Assembly (NCBI GenBank): GCA_022316685.1 | Contig: JAKJHU010000108.1 | Coordinates: 1,054,001 to 1,118,000, forward strand | Source: Progne subis subis | Lineage: Eukaryota; Chordata; Aves; Passeriformes; Hirundinidae | Length of the DNA: 64,000 nucleotides | Reading direction: 5' to 3' | Shown: piece by piece, positions 34,741 to 47,361 of the stretch | Numbering within the stretch: position 1 is the first letter of the stretch | Layout: each line of letters begins with the position of its first letter | The notes under the pieces: generated by a model | Told to the model about the DNA's origin: nothing | Databases searched by the model: none | What the model saw: only the letters and a program-made list of their open reading frames with translations | Position numbers and translations under genes: made by a program

Positions 34741-34995
34741 ACTGGATACAGTTAAAGAAGATTACAAGTAGTATGATTGCTTTTGGCAGCCGAGTGTTTG
34801 ACCTATCATTCTGTAAAAATATAACTAACCCTCCATCTACTGACTGTCAGGAATTTTCCCCCACGTGCTTTTTGTTCTCCTCCGTCTACTTTATATGGAA
34901 AATTTACCGTATAGATCTGCATTTAAAGCTTCCTTGGCCTATTTCATGAGCAGACAGAAGAGATTAAAGTGAATAGAACATAAGCACAGCTCAGG
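34741..34995. other. Candidate conserved non-coding block
   Basis: Repeat-free 250 bp with GACCTATCATTC, TGACTGTCAGG, a CCACGTGC E-box and GATTAAAGTGAATAG. Enhancer-like texture just before a CR1 fragment. Confidence 0.4.
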
Positions 34996-35007
34996 ACTCC
35001 GGCTGCT

Positions 35008-35125
35008 CACAGAATGCTGGGATGGTTTGAGTTGGAAAGGACTTTAAAGCTCATCTCATGCCTCGGGCAGGGACATCTTCCACTAAGCCAGGTTGTCCAA
35101 GCGTGGCCTTGGACACTCAGATGCG
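35008..35125 (-). mobile_element. CR1 LINE fragment, about 115 bp
   Basis: ACAGAATGCTGGGATGGTTT, GAGTTGGAAAGGACTTTAAA, GCTCATCTCATGCC and GGGCAGGGACATCTTCCACT follow the CR1 3' end in reverse. Confidence 0.93.
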
Positions 35126-35754
35126 CTCAAATTCAACGATTAAGTTCAGCTTAGCTGCTCCAGGTGCACCTGTGCTTTAGGAAGCCCCTAACACCCAGTT
35201 TACCAAGAGTTGGGAGGACATAAAAACCACATTTATAAAGAGTTTTGCCTGAGCGGGCCCAGGTGTGACAACCCCTTCCTTCGCTGCCGTCACACGCAGC
35301 GTGCCACAAAAACCTGAGCATCTCGGCTCTACCACATCCCTGCTTTCTCCATCACCAGGGAAAATCCCTCCAGATTTCCTCCACAGGCCTCTGCCCACAC
35401 GCACAGCACCCCCAGCTCGTGCCCACACAGGGATTTCCTCGGGGTTTTTGTTCATGTCCGAGATCTCGGCCCAGGGCTGGAAAATCCAGATGGATGCAGC
35501 CGAGCGCAGGCCGCGTGCAGCTCCCTCCTTGCTGCTTCAAGTTTAACTTTCCCTGTTTACCTTTTAATTTAATGTATTCTTTTGATCTCTCTTCCTCTCC
35601 TTTCTCTTGTCTCCCCGAGTTTGCTGACACAGGAGAAGCATGACAAGCTCAGACAGGCCTAACCTACTTTTTTTCCCCCCTTTTTCTCTGGTACATGTGA
35701 ACGCTCCCACTCGCCTTCCCAGCATATGAAAGCACATTCCAAGGATCATTATAA
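35126..35754. other. No gene seen
   Basis: Unique sequence. Open frames on both strands over 35177-35640 overlap and match nothing known. Confidence 0.6.
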
Positions 35755-35885
35755 TGACATTTCCCCTGTGAAGTAATTCCCCCACTGACAGGTGAGGGGA
35801 CTGAGACACACAGAGCTTTTAAATCACTTGGCCCCCCAAAATTACAGCAGCACAAGGGGAAATAAAACCCAGCAGGCTCCTGTTT
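35755..35885 (-). repeat. MIR (CORE-SINE) relic
   Basis: GACAGGTGAGGGGACTGAGA, then CACACAGAGC, TTTTAAATCACTTGGCC and an AAAACCCAGCAGGCTCC tail, corresponds in order to the reversed MIR text 'acagatgaggaaactgaggcacagagaggttaagtaacttgccc ... gaacccaggcagtct'. This order is hard to get by chance. It is an ancient, heavily mutated SINE predating birds. Confidence 0.7.
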
Positions 35886-36074
35886 TTCTCGGTCCTGATC
35901 TCTACAAAAATATCATTATCACAGGTATAGGAAAAGCCTCCAACTCCTAAACAGAGGGACAGCAAAATTGTAGGTGTCCGTCACAGGGGGTTGCACATTT
36001 CTGGGGTTTAATTGCAGCTGAGGAACTCTCATCACCCTGTCCTGGGAACCTCCAGGCTATGCTGGCACCCCAGG

Positions 36075-36360
36075 GCTGGAGAGGGACTGGGGACAAGGGA
36101 CAGGACACAGGGAATGGCTGCCAGTGCCAGAGGGCAGGGCTGGATGGGAGATTGGGCAGGAATTGTTCCCTGGGAGGGTGGGCAGCCCTGGCACAGGGTG
36201 CCCAGAGCAGCTGTGGCTGCCCCTGGATCCCTGGCGGTGCCCAAGGCCAGGCTGGAGCAGCCTGGGACCGTGGAAGGTGTCTCTGCCCGTGGGACAGACC
36301 TCCCCAGGTCCCTCCAAACCCATCCTGTCATCCCATGGATTTTGTTCCATCCTAACCATG
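36075..36360 (+). mobile_element. CR1 LINE fragment, only plus-strand copy
   Basis: GGCTGGATGGGAGATTGGGC, GGGAGGGTGGGCAGCCCTGG, CACAGGGTGCCCAGAGCAGC, TGTGGCTGCCCCTGGATCCC and CCAGGCTGGAGCAGCCTGGG are the forward CR1 3' sequence. It ends in ATGGATTTTGTTCCATCC, a decayed version of the ATTCTATG tail. Open frames on both strands across it are CR1 shadows. Confidence 0.95.
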
Positions 36361-39300
36361 GATATCCCTCAGCCAAGCTGTTTCCCCTCCTTGTGATAAT
36401 CCAGTGCCAAGCCACAGCTTGACTTTACAGAAATTGGATTCCCTGTTATGACACCAACAAAAATTCCATCACTCCCTCCAGGGCACAGAATAAACCCCAG
36501 CATTAACAAACCCAAACTTTCAGAAGCAAGAACACCTTTAAAATCAGCCTAAAACTACCTGGATTCAGATATTGACACCTTTGGGGTTCATATTCTCAAA
36601 GATGTTCTCTTCAACACCTTTTTTTTTTTTTTCCCCCTTGTGAAAGCTGAAATTAGCACATTATCTTAGAGTCTGAGAGGCAAAAAAAAAAAAAAAAAAC
36701 AAACCCAAACACTTCAAGGAGTGAATGATAAAATCATAAATGGACTTCAAGCATCTGTACCAGAGCACTCAGGATAATCAAACTATATTCATTTTTGAGG
36801 TGAGTTTGTTGAGCCCTGCTTAAAACCCTGTTTAGACTTCATGCTTCACAACCAGAGTGGCTTGGACTTGGTTTCACTAAATTTAGTTTGGAACCAAATC
36901 AGGTTTACCCAAAATCACTTCCACCAAGAACAAGAGCGACCACAGAGGGGCTCGGTGCACTTTATCTGTGCATCACCCCTTCCATAAAAATTAACTTCTG
37001 CCCAGCCCAGTGCAGAAAACCCCACAGTTCTTTAACACCTAGAGGTGCAATAATGCTCCTTTTTCAGCTCACTTCTGGTGTTTAATTATCTCCAACACAG
37101 CAACAGCCACTCCGCTCCAGAAAGAAACCAATGCTCCCTTTGCTGCCAGCTCCAAATGCTGTATTCCACAATCAGCCTCACAGAGCAGACACGTGGGACT
37201 GCACATCTGGGGAGCACATGAGAGGCCACCTCAGCTATTAAATTATTTTGCAGCCATCCCTCTCACACGCAGATTTGGGTATTTTTTTTTTTCCCCCTTC
37301 TTTTGCTACCAAAAAAAAAAAAAAGAAAGAAAAAAGTGGTTTTTTTAGTTTATAAGATATTCATTACTAAAATCTCAGTCCTAAAAATCCCCCACCGTGC
37401 CTTAGACATCTTGTCTAGAGGGTTGAGATGTGCTGGTACTCTCTGTTCCTGCCATCAGCTCTGGGACTTGTTTCTCCCCTCACTGACTCTCAGCTGCCTT
37501 TGGGGTTAACCTGAGCACTCAAACACCTTTCTAGGACACCCAGGAAAGGAAGAAAAAAAAAAAAAAAAAAAAAAAAATCCCAAAACCTCCAGGAAGCAAA
37601 GGAACATGGGCTGGATTCATGCCTTCAGTGCTGACAGCTCTGAGGGGTCTAAAGGACAAGAATTCCAGAGAATTCCCACTGGCCAGCAGCTCCTCAGGAG
37701 TGCACTTGAACTCCACTGGATTTTAATTATTCTAATTTTTTTTTTTTCCCTTTCTGAATTTCCAAAGCTGCCTAGTGGATGCAGGGAGAAATATATCCAT
37801 TCAATGAAAGGCCAGGATGACGTGGAGATGAAACTGAGTCTCAGAAGGAGCCAAAGTGGCCAGAGCAGAAAACTTCACCCTGCTCCACACCACCCTCTGC
37901 AGCAAGAGCTGAAACCTTTGCCAAAAGCTGGATTTCGGGGAGGGAAGCACAAAAACCTCCAAGCTGCAAACATCAATTCACAAGAGAAGCACAAAAGCAT
38001 TTTGGTGGAGGTGGCACAAGAGAGGGAGAAGCACTGAGAACTTCAGGTTCCATTCCAGCTCATGAACTGCCCACTTTTTTCCTCTCCCACTTCAACTAAA
38101 AATTTTGCTTCAGGAAAAAAAAAAAAAAAAAGGGGTGAGTTCTATCCAGAATTACAGTTCTGCATCAGTTAAGGATTAATATTTCTCCCTCTTTCTTTTA
38201 GGTTCTCCTTGAAAGTCAAAAAAAAAAAAAAGATTCCTTCACAGAAGCACCCAGGGTATTTTCTGTGCCTGAACTTCCCTCCCTCCCTGTTTTAGGAGCG
38301 TGGCAATGCTCTGAAAGGGCCGGATCTTGGCTGATTTTATTGCTCTTGGGGGCCAAGTAAAAAGGGTGAGGCCCATAAACACAAAGATGCCAAGATACCA
38401 GGAGGCTGCAGCTGGAATGCCCAGCTCTGGCTGCCTTGGGAATTCCCTGGGAATAATCAATATATTGGCAGAGATCATGTGTATATGCCTGTGAGGAAAG
38501 TGGAGGTGCAAAAATATTAAGTTTCTTATTATATCCCTGTGCCCCTTCTATAAATCCTAAACCTTCTTTTTATTCACATTTCTACGCTGAATTGACACCT
38601 CCTGTTCTGCTTTTTCTCCTCTACAGGTGCTGCCAAAATCTTTCTGCACAAAACCTTTGGGGTAAGAAAACCAAACATTTCTGGCTATAGGGCAAGGATC
38701 CACCCAAACCCAAATCCCACAAGAAGTAACCAGATTTAACTACGAACTTTGAATTCGGGCCAGAGTGGTCAAAGTTTGACTAAACTCCGCTATCCCTGGC
38801 TAATTTCGTGCTTTCTGTGGCAGCAGCTCCCAGCAAATCACCTGGAAATGAAATATACCCAGCTCCAGAGTGCTCTGCATACCTCTGGAACCTGACCTTC
38901 CCCACTGCCCTGACCCACAGCAGAAACCCCAGGCCAGCCACTCCTGGCTCAGCCCTTCTGAAGGATGAGCCCCAAATTTCCAGGGAAGGCAGTAAATCAG
39001 AATTATACGAGCTGGTGTTTTGACCAAGCCCCTCCTGTGCTGCAGAACTCTGACCCGAGCAGTCTGAACTGCAGGAAATCCCCCCCAAAACCATCCCCCT
39101 CATCACCCTGGGGATCCAGCATTCCCTGATTGCATCCCAAGCCTCCAGCCAGGCGGGAGGAGGGAGGCTGGAATTCACCACAGCCACCCCAAGGACGCGG
39201 TGCCAGCCTCCAACCAGGGCAGCACAGGGAACTCGGGAGCAGCAAGTGATTCCCCGGAGAAATGCAGCTATTGATGAGCTGTGTGGGGCAGGAGGAAAGG

Positions 39301-39945
39301 CTGCAGGGCACAGGGCATGAGAGCAAACCCCACTGAGCCCCAGAGAATGATGAGAGGGGCCAGGTGCTTCAGCCCGGGGCTGGAAGAGTTCAAACCTCAT
39401 TTCAATTTATATTTAAGCCTATAAAAGCTGAATGGGAAAGTAAACGTGATGCAATGCAAAGTAAAATGAAATAAAAAATAATAATCCTTCACTCTGCCCA
39501 CCAGAATGTGTTTTCAGCACAAAACCAAACCACGTGCCCATCCACAACACAAGTTTCCCAGCGCTCAGCTCCGAAAACACTCCTTAGGCCATCAAGGTGA
39601 GGCTTTTTCATTCAGGTTCACAAACTAAGATGTCATTGTAAGTGGTTTAGAAGCCCAGCAAATTTTAATATCCATGCCAGCGTGTGTGACCAAAGGGATT
39701 ACCCACAATGGCTCACCTGATTAATTATACAAATGCCTGCCTTTTTTTTTTTTTTTTTTCCCTTCTATTTTTTTTTTTTCTCTTCTTTTTCTTTTCCCCC
39801 TTTTTAATCCAAGACCGTGCAGAATGCCAGGCGGGAGAATGGGCTGTGTGCTGGAATGTCTGAGGGCTGCAGGCTTGGGATTTATATTCCACGTTGAATT
39901 CATTGTTCTCCCTCCTACCCCTGCTGCCCTCTAAAATATGCTGCA
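36361..39945. other. No gene seen; several homopolymers
   Basis: 3.6 kb without a recognisable gene or transposon. Runs include T14 (36619-36632), A18 (36682-36699), A14 (37311-37324), A25 (37553-37577), A17 (38115-38131), A14 (38218-38231) and T18 (39742-39759). The minus-strand frame at 38780-39400 shows no known domain. Confidence 0.6.
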
Positions 39946-40110
39946 GCCATGACAGAAATAAATTAGCCTGAGGTACAGGTCACACCTTCAAGGGCAGGCA
40001 GAGCTCTGGGTAAAATCAATAGAGAAGATGGGAGTCTCTAACAGCTGAAGCAGAAAGAATGACGCATTGAGGGCTTTACACATCCCCAGACAAAGGCACT
40101 TTGGAGAAAC
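39946..40110. other. Possible conserved non-coding block
   Basis: Repeat-free. Includes AGGTCACACCTTCAAGGGCA (39978-39997), a T-box core (TCACACCT) overlapping nuclear-receptor-like half-sites. Weak call. Confidence 0.3.
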
Positions 40111-42314
40111 CCCGGTCCCCGCTGCCTCGGGAACACAAAGCTCGTTTTTCTCGACCACCTGAACCCCGAGAGCAACTCAGAAAAGCCCCATTTCTATGGA
40201 GAATTTGCATTTCGATGCAGAAAGTTCCGCTGCTTTGCTCCTCTGCCCAGGGAAGGGGATTCAGATGCTGAACTCTGGCTCAAGTTGCAACTCTAAAAAG
40301 TTTGGGGTTTTTTTTTTCCACGGAGAGCAGAATCTGCACTGAAACTCAGCTTAAGTTTCGCAGCACTCTCCAACCTGCCAAGGGGGTGCCTCAAACAAAA
40401 CAAGCTCCCCTGGACTTCAGTGAACTCCAAAATGAGGCACCAGCAGACGCTGAAATACGTGTTGCAGTCATTACTTTAATTTATGATTTGAAAGCAAATT
40501 TGAGAGTACATTCAAAACCATTGCCAGCCTCAAACTCAGGCTTCAGAATTTCTGAATGCCAGTTGCTCTGAAATCAGGAGATAGAAGATTTACCAGGATT
40601 TGGCTATGGGAAGAATGATGCAGGAGTCAAGTGGGTTTTGCTAATGTCCCTGTGGTGAGTTAAGTATTAACTCTCAAAGTGAGGCTCAGAACCTGTTCAG
40701 ACACTTCACAGATCCCACGGGCTTCCCACCTGCCTTTCCAGGTTCCTAAAAGCTTTGAAGCCTGATTTCAGCTCCCACAATTCTCCTAAAAATAGGAGTT
40801 AAACTTCTCAGTCCCACAGGAGTTTCTGAAATTGCTACCCAGGAGGTTTCTCAATAGACAGAGCTAAAAGCTTTTCTCCTCTCCTGTCCCCGCCAAGACT
40901 TCTCCGGAGATAGCTTCGGCCCAAATGCAGCTGGACCTAAATCCAAATGAACCCTGAGTTTCTGCAAAGCCAGCAGGAAAATGTCAAATGAGAACATTTC
41001 CCCTGACCTTCACGTGTGTTTGCTTTTTTTTTTAAAAAAAAAAACCCACGCAACATTAACACGTGTCTTGTGCTTTGATCGTCAGACTCACACTTCCACC
41101 CATGGCAGAATAAATTGTATTTGTACTTACATTGGTGGAGCCTGCGTGGGAAATAGAATTGCTTTCATTTCCACTGCTACCTGCAAAAATAAAGGGAGGG
41201 ATTCACCATTAACAGCAGGAATTGTCTTTTGCTCACAGCCACTGTCCCATGGTTCAAATGATGCAGCAACACCTCTCTGCCTTTTAGGAAAAATTGGGGT
41301 GAATTCAACACCTTGAGGGTAAAGGTTTTATTATGAGCTTGTAAAGAGGTTTCCAACTCCTCCACGGCTTGCTCCCTGCAGCAACTTCCGTGTTCATCCT
41401 GAGGACAGGGAGAGTGGGGAAAAAGCACATTCTGGATGTTCCCAGGAGGGTTTTGAGGCACACAATCCTGGGCAAACATCGCACAAGAGCCTCCAGTAAC
41501 CTGTCATGCTGTTCCTCGGTTCTTCTCAAGGACAAGGGGGTGAGATAATGCACATTTCTGCCTGAGGCACCATTTCCCCCTCACACTTCTGCACTAGACA
41601 TGAAAAAATACAGTTCTGAATGCCCCCTCCAAAGAGATTCCATGTCCTCACCTAGTGCAGCTTCCTGAGAAATAAATCATCCCTTGTTTTCCACTTCCCT
41701 GTGCTCTCCCGTATGGAGAGTCCTGGAGAACATCCCAACCACCACAGGGTCCTTTTAGCAGTGTGATCATTCCTAAATCACATATAGGATGCAGGTGAGG
41801 AATGCCCCATCAGAGATACCCTCAGGTGGGGGACAGTTTCCCTCATCCCAGCTGCTTCTCCTTGCCCAAAGGATTTACCCAGGTTGTTTCAGATGGATCT
41901 TGACATCCTGATCCTCAAAATGTTCTAAGAAATCCCCATCTTCACAAAAAAAAATCAGGATGTGTGAGCACTGGGATGTGCCTGAAGTGCTCCAGGATTC
42001 CAGGAGCACCAGATTCCTGCTCTGCTCATGCCAAAGCAGGAGCAGCCCCACAGCTCACAGGGATGGGATCCAGCCCATTCCTCTCCTGCTGCTTCCTCCA
42101 TCCAAATTTCACCTCTGCCTCTTGATTGTGGCTGGGTTCAGATGGAGACATCTCCATTTCAAAGAGCAAAACCATACGTGGAACCTCGGAGAGGCACATA
42201 TAGGTTTTCCCCCCCCCACACTATTTAAATTGTTAAAAAAAACAGGATTCAGCACAAAAATGGAAGACAGAAAATGAGGTTAAGCACATTTGCAATGGTT
42301 TGCTCCGCTCTGGA
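40111..42314. other. No gene seen
   Basis: Unique sequence with short T and A runs near 40309 and 41024-41044. Nothing recognised. Confidence 0.6.
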
Positions 42315-42356
42315 GGTAAATGAAAGCTTAGAAATGGTAAATGAAACCTTAGAAAG
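42315..42356 (+). repeat. 21-bp tandem duplication, two copies
   Basis: GGTAAATGAAAGCTTAGAAAT (42315-42335) and its neighbour at 42336-42356 differ at two bases. Confidence 0.85.
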
Positions 42357-45307
42357 ACCTGGGCCTTTCCAGGAACTGTGGAATTCCCCTCCCTTGGTTT
42401 AGAAATAAAGAAGGATTTAAATGCAACCCACGAACAGGAGCAGACTTGCCTTGGGAGTACCTGGGTAGGTGGAGGAAGAAATATACCTGCATTTAAGGAT
42501 GAAAACAAAGACAGACAGGAGATTAAATGGTTTATTGGCCAAAATCTGACTGATCCTCATTTAATGCACCTGAGCATTCCACATCACAGGGGAAAGTCTG
42601 GTCTCCATGACACAAGATTTGTTTTCCACTTCCAACTTTTGCAAAGCAGCGAATTGCAAAATTTCAACCCTAGGTACAGAAATCAAATAATCCCAAAATA
42701 TTTCCCTTCCTGAATTATAATTTTATACGTGAAGTGGGTTTCTGCAAAGCTGAATTTGAGCAACTTGGATACCTGCAAAGGAACAATGGGGGAGGCCACG
42801 CTGTTTGTGCCTGGATGAGGACAATGCTTTGCCTTTCCACGGCCACCGGATCTGGGACAAACCCCAGGCACCAAAAGTCCGTGTTCAAAACTCAGACGAG
42901 GAGGTGCAGCTCTGCAGCTTGGGTTTATTCATCTCTCAAAGAACAAGGCATTTTTTTTCCTCCCATAAATATGCAAAGTGCCTCACGAAAGACCCTCCCC
43001 ATTTCCCAGGAAATGGAGGGCTGGAATGTACAGGGGGGAGAGAGAGCCCCGTGGGCACACCGTGTCCATCTGCAGCACCACCATCCCCACCAGGCCCCCA
43101 AATCAAAAGGCAGAGACGTTTCCCCAGCTTTCCCCGATCAAAAACTCCCTCGGATCTCAGGGGGTGAACGTGGGGAAAGATCAGAGAGCTCCAGCTTTGG
43201 GTATTTGCAGATTCCTTCTGCCTGGCCTGGCTGCTCCGTGTCCCTCCCCGGGCACGAGGCAGGTAATCCCAGTGGGAACCCCCTGGGAGATGCAGCAAAA
43301 CCCACTCCTCCTCTCCCCCCCGGCACACACAGTTATTGCAGCAAAGCTCATGGAGTCTGCAAAGTTATTTTCCACTCCTAATCCTCCAGCTAGGAGTTAT
43401 TCATCATACTTGCTGTCCTTTTTCTTTTTCCTACTGAGATCCTCTGCATGGGATAACTCCCAGTTTGGAGCAACCAAATAATAAATATCCAGCTTTTAAA
43501 CACAAAGGTTTCACGTTTTCTTGGGTTTAAGTCATTTCTTCAGTTTCTGAAACTCAAACATCCAAGTCTGCACCCACTCCTCAAACACACAAACTTCAAT
43601 CCCAACTTTTGATAAAGCACATAACTGTTCCCAAGTATATCCGAGGACAAAAATTAACACCAGAAGCTGCCAAATGTCTCTGATCCACTTCAAGCAATCA
43701 TTAACTACAGGCAGTTTCTAATTATTTAAGTCCATTTCACTTCTTATTCTGTGGTCATTTTGGTTTTTTGGCCATTTGGCCTATGTTCAGAAAAATCTCC
43801 ATTAGGCACCACAAAGTCTCACAAAAAGAAGAAGAAAAATCTCTTTTCCCATTTTAAGGTTGGGAATATTTTGAATCCTTGAGAGACAGGAGTTCTGAAT
43901 GTGCTTTTAAAGCAAAAAAGTAGTGGGTACTTAAAAATAGAAAAGCTTAAAAATTCAGCCACCGAGTAAAATTTAGTTATCAACTAAAATTGCTTTCTCT
44001 CACCTCTCTGCTAACAGATTTGCAATTTCTCTTCCAGAAAGAACTGGAAAATGTATTAAAAGGCAAAAAAAAACCCATCGAAGCTGGGACTGGGAACAAT
44101 CACATGAACAAGCCACAAGATTTTCTTGATAACACAGAGTTTATTATTCAAGAAGGAGTCTCATTTTCAGCTGTAAGGCAGAGGGCGGGGAGAGAAAGGG
44201 GGGAACAGGCTCTTAAAGCACACGCTGCAAGCCCAGGATTGCATTTATAGGAAAAAGAAGAAAGGGAAGAAAAAGCAAAGGAAACAAATCTCTGTTCTAT
44301 CAGCAAGTCGACTTTGCAGAAGTTAAGCTCGGCTCCCAGCAAATTTGCGCTGCTTCTACTTAAAACCAAGTTTACCTTCAGCAGAGAGAATGAACCAGCA
44401 GATAGAACTGCTGAACTTTTTATTTTATTTTTCTCCCCCCTCCCTCTAAAAAAAAAAAGTTCAGCTCTGCTGAAGATGGGAAAGGATAGAGGAGAGCAGA
44501 AACAAGGGCAGTTCCAAAGTCACAAAAGCTGCTCGCAAAGTTCCTCTGCGCCCCCTCGTACTGACCTACGCAGTCTTCGCTTCTCACAGGTAGCAAAGTT
44601 TTGTCTCCTTCTCCGGGGCGAGATTCCCACTCGCAGGAAAGCATCAAAAGAACATTGTTTGCACCCCTCCGAGGAGGAGGGAAGGGAAGAGCGCAGCGCA
44701 GGCAGGTAGGGTTCCTTCCTGAAAAGTAAATCCGGCATTCTGGAACGAGTTCAAACCTCAGGCTTGACAGGCACGGGAGCGAAGCTTTTTTTTGCCACTG
44801 AGCATGCTTCGTCCTGCACTGCCTGCACACTTAATGAACATTACTTCCTTCCCAGTGGTTACTCCTAGCAGAAATCCACACCCCCTCTTTGAGAAGTGAG
44901 GAATGCAGCTGAAACCAAAGTCCAGAAAACATGCCCGGCACCCAGACAAGGCCCCACGGATCAATAAACTCAGGTTGTGACCCGCAGGTCAGTTTGTCAA
45001 ACAGGACATCAGGGTGAGTTTTTTCTACACTTGGTGGAGTTTGCTTTATGCCTCAGCTAATGCTGCTCGCTCCCCAGAGAAAATAAAACTGTGCTGGCTT
45101 TTAGAGAATGATTAAATGCTCCAATAACAGATGGGAATTCTCTTTCAAATCTTGTCTTTCCAAACCTGCTTGAAAGTGAGGAAAGAAGTCGTGCTTTTTT
45201 TTTTTTTTCTTTTCTTTTTTTTTTTTCCCCCCAGACTAAACTCAGTTCTTGGACTCCTGAACAAAAGCTGTTTGAATTTGTCGTAGGGAAGGAGTATCTG
45301 GTGACTT

Positions 45308-45339
<32 letters not shown>

Positions 45340-46428
45340 AAAAAAAAAAAAAGCTCCTTTTATTTAGTTAGGGTCTAATCCTGTTCCGTTTGCAATCACA
45401 TGGAGTTTTGTCATTACCTCCAGTGGGAATAGCGCCGGGGTTTTAGATTACAAATGCTTCCAGGCAAGAGCTGTGTCTACTCCAGTGACCTGCACAGGCC
45501 AGACTGGTTTTGGCACTTCAATTTGCAATTTACACCATTGCTGTGCCTGAACCCTGCAAGCAGCAGCAGCAAACCCCCTCCTTCCCCAAATTCACAGGGC
45601 ATTGCTGAAGAGGAGCGATTTTGCAAAATTGCTTGGGTTGTTTTTAAAGCTTTTCATTGTATTTCCAGCTTTTCCTGGAGGTTCCACTTGGCTCTCACGT
45701 CTCAATCCTACTCCACAAGAGGAGTAGAAATGGAGGCTTTTTGTCCTGGAGTCTCTGCTGGCCCTGACTGCGCCGTCACAGCCTTCAGGAAAAAGCCAAG
45801 TGCAAGAATTAAAGTGAAATAACACAGGCCATAATATTGTCAGGGTAAGGAGCACTAATCCCAATCACAGCTGCATGGGACATCGCACTCTGAGGCCTCT
45901 AAATTTTAAAATGGGTTAAAACTCATCATGACCTCAGTGTCTGAGCAAAGCCAGGCTCCACGGGGCTGCAGGTCCTGAAGTGAGCAGGAGAAACCATGAG
46001 AGAAATCAAATTTCTGGAGTCCAAATGGCCCAGACCCTGAGAGCATAGACCCGATTTATCCTGCAGATTCTGACAGTGCACAGTGGGAATATCTTCACAC
46101 TAACACAGCTCAGAGCCACTCTGCTCCTCAGGGCAGCCAAGTGATGTCATGTCTTTTAAAAAATTGTTTCCTTGCCCACACATCCCTGGTCTCTCCTTGT
46201 TTCCTTCAGGATCATAAATGGAAAAGTCCAAATCCCACATGACAAAACCAAGCTGTGCTGCATTTCCAGTGCACAGAGCTTGAAGAGGTTTTGGAAACCC
46301 CCAGAGAAAGTTTTTGGCTAATTAAACACAAATGCAGTAACCAAAAAGTTTTTTCTCTTTGCTGTTTCCACTTCACATCCCAAAGATTTCCTTTGGTCAG
46401 GAAAGTCCCTGGTTCCCCTCGGATGCAT
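42357..46428. other. No gene seen; AT-rich patch and homopolymers
   Basis: 4 kb without a recognisable gene. 43600-44050 is a repeat-free AT-rich patch with AATCATTAACTAC and TTCTAATTATTTAAG cores, possibly conserved. T14 (45195-45208), A17 (45308-45324) and A17 (45336-45352) form a mixed homopolymer cluster. Frames in 42734-43481 occur in several overlapping phases and match nothing. Confidence 0.55.
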
Positions 46429-46450
46429 AAAGTCCCTAACAGGGGACTTT
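46429..46450. repeat. Perfect 8-bp inverted repeat, 6-base loop
   Basis: AAAGTCCC (46429-46436), loop TAACAG, GGGACTTT (46443-46450). The left arm also occurs as a direct copy at 46402-46409. CCTAACAGG occurs twice (46435 and 46451). Confidence 0.8.
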
Positions 46451-46467
46451 CCTAACAGGCAGCTAAA

Positions 46468-46566
46468 CTGGAATTTTATCTCCCCTGGACCACCTCAGAG
46501 GCTTTTCTGGGATGTGCCAGGAGCTAAAACCATCAGGTGCTCATTGATGGAGAGCAGGGGGACAGG
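46468..46566 (+). repeat. Duplicated segment A, copy 1
   Basis: ATCTCCCCTGGACCACCTCA, GAGGCTTTTCTGGGATGTGC and GAGCAGGGGGACAGGG recur, slightly changed, at 47187-47288. Segment B, adjacent to A in copy 2, is here displaced to 47125 by about 560 bp that include a CR1. Confidence 0.85.
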
Positions 46567-46644
46567 GCTGAAAGGATTTCCCCTGAGCTCTGAACGTCTG
46601 GACCCAAGACTCAGTGGGTTTGAGACATCCTTGTGTCCCTCAAT

Positions 46645-46870
46645 TGTTCAGAGAGTCCTAAAATGGTTTGGGTTGGAAGGGACCTTAAAGTTCATCTTGT
46701 TCCATGGGCAGGGACTCCTTCCACTGTCCCAGGCTGCTCCCAGCCCTGTCCAACCTGGCCTTGGGCACTTCCAGGGACCCAGGGGCAGCCCCAGCTTCTC
46801 TGGGCACCCTGTGCCAGCACCTCAGCACCCTCTGAGTAAGGAATTCCCCCTCCCTTCACCATTCCTGCAG
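46645..46870 (-). mobile_element. CR1 LINE fragment, about 225 bp, relatively well preserved
   Basis: TGGTTTGGGTTGGAAGGGAC, CTTAAAGTTCATCTTGTTCC, GGGCAGGGACTCCTTCCACT, CAACCTGGCCTTGGGCACTT and ACCCTGTGCCAGCACCTCAG match CR1 in reverse with few changes. Confidence 0.95.
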
Positions 46871-47124
46871 CCCAGCTGCACGGACAGGGCACACCTGGAG
46901 CCTGAGGTGCCACCAGGAGCAGGACACAGCACTGAAGCACCTTTGGAGCACGGAGTTGTGACACTGGGGTGGCACCTGGCTGCGGGGACAGCACGACACG
47001 ACCCCAGAGGTGAAGTGTGCCAGCCCTCGTGTCACTCACACAGGGACTGTGTAAGACATCCCAGCTGCACCCACAAATCCCAAATGCTCACAAATCCCAG
47101 ATCCCACCCTGCTGCTCCCACAGC
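46871..47124. other. Unique sequence between the split halves of copy 1
   Basis: No recognisable element except a short repeat of CACAAATCCCA (about 47069-47100). It lies inside the interrupted first copy of the A-B duplication. Confidence 0.5.
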
Positions 47125-47186
47125 TCCCCAGCACTGCCAGCTGCCTTTTCCTGGTGAATTCCCAAGCCTGGGAGCTGCAGGCACAA
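47125..47186 (+). repeat. Duplicated segment B, copy 1
   Basis: CTCCCCAGCACTGCCAGCTG, then CCTTTTCCTGGTGAATTCCC and GCCTGGGAGCTGCAGGCACA. It is repeated at 47291-47361. Confidence 0.9.
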
Positions 47187-47288
47187 TTTGATCTCCCCTG
47201 GCCCATCTCAGAGGCTTTTCTGGGACGTGCCAAGAACTAAAACCATCCATTGTTCACTGTGATGTTTGTGGAGAACAGGGGGACAGGG
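47187..47288 (+). repeat. Duplicated segment A, copy 2
   Basis: Shares GATCTCCCCTGGCCCATCTC, GAGGCTTTTCTGGGACGTGC, AAAACCATC and GAACAGGGGGACAGGG with 46468-46566. It lies directly between the two B segments. Confidence 0.9.
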
Positions 47289-47290
47289 GC

Positions 47291-47361
47291 TCCCCAGCAC
47301 CCCAGGGCCTCTGGCTGCCTTTTCCTGGTGGATTCCCCAGGCCTGGGAGCTGCAGGCACAT
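47291..47361 (+). repeat. Duplicated segment B, copy 2
   Basis: CTCCCCAGCACCCCAGGGCC, then CTTTTCCTGGTGGATTCCCC and GGCCTGGGAGCTGCAGGCAC. About 10 bases longer than copy 1. Confidence 0.9.

Noticed and set aside
38780..39400. Minus-strand frame of about 200 codons
   Set aside because: No domain or homologue recognised. A second minus-strand frame and a plus-strand frame overlap it.
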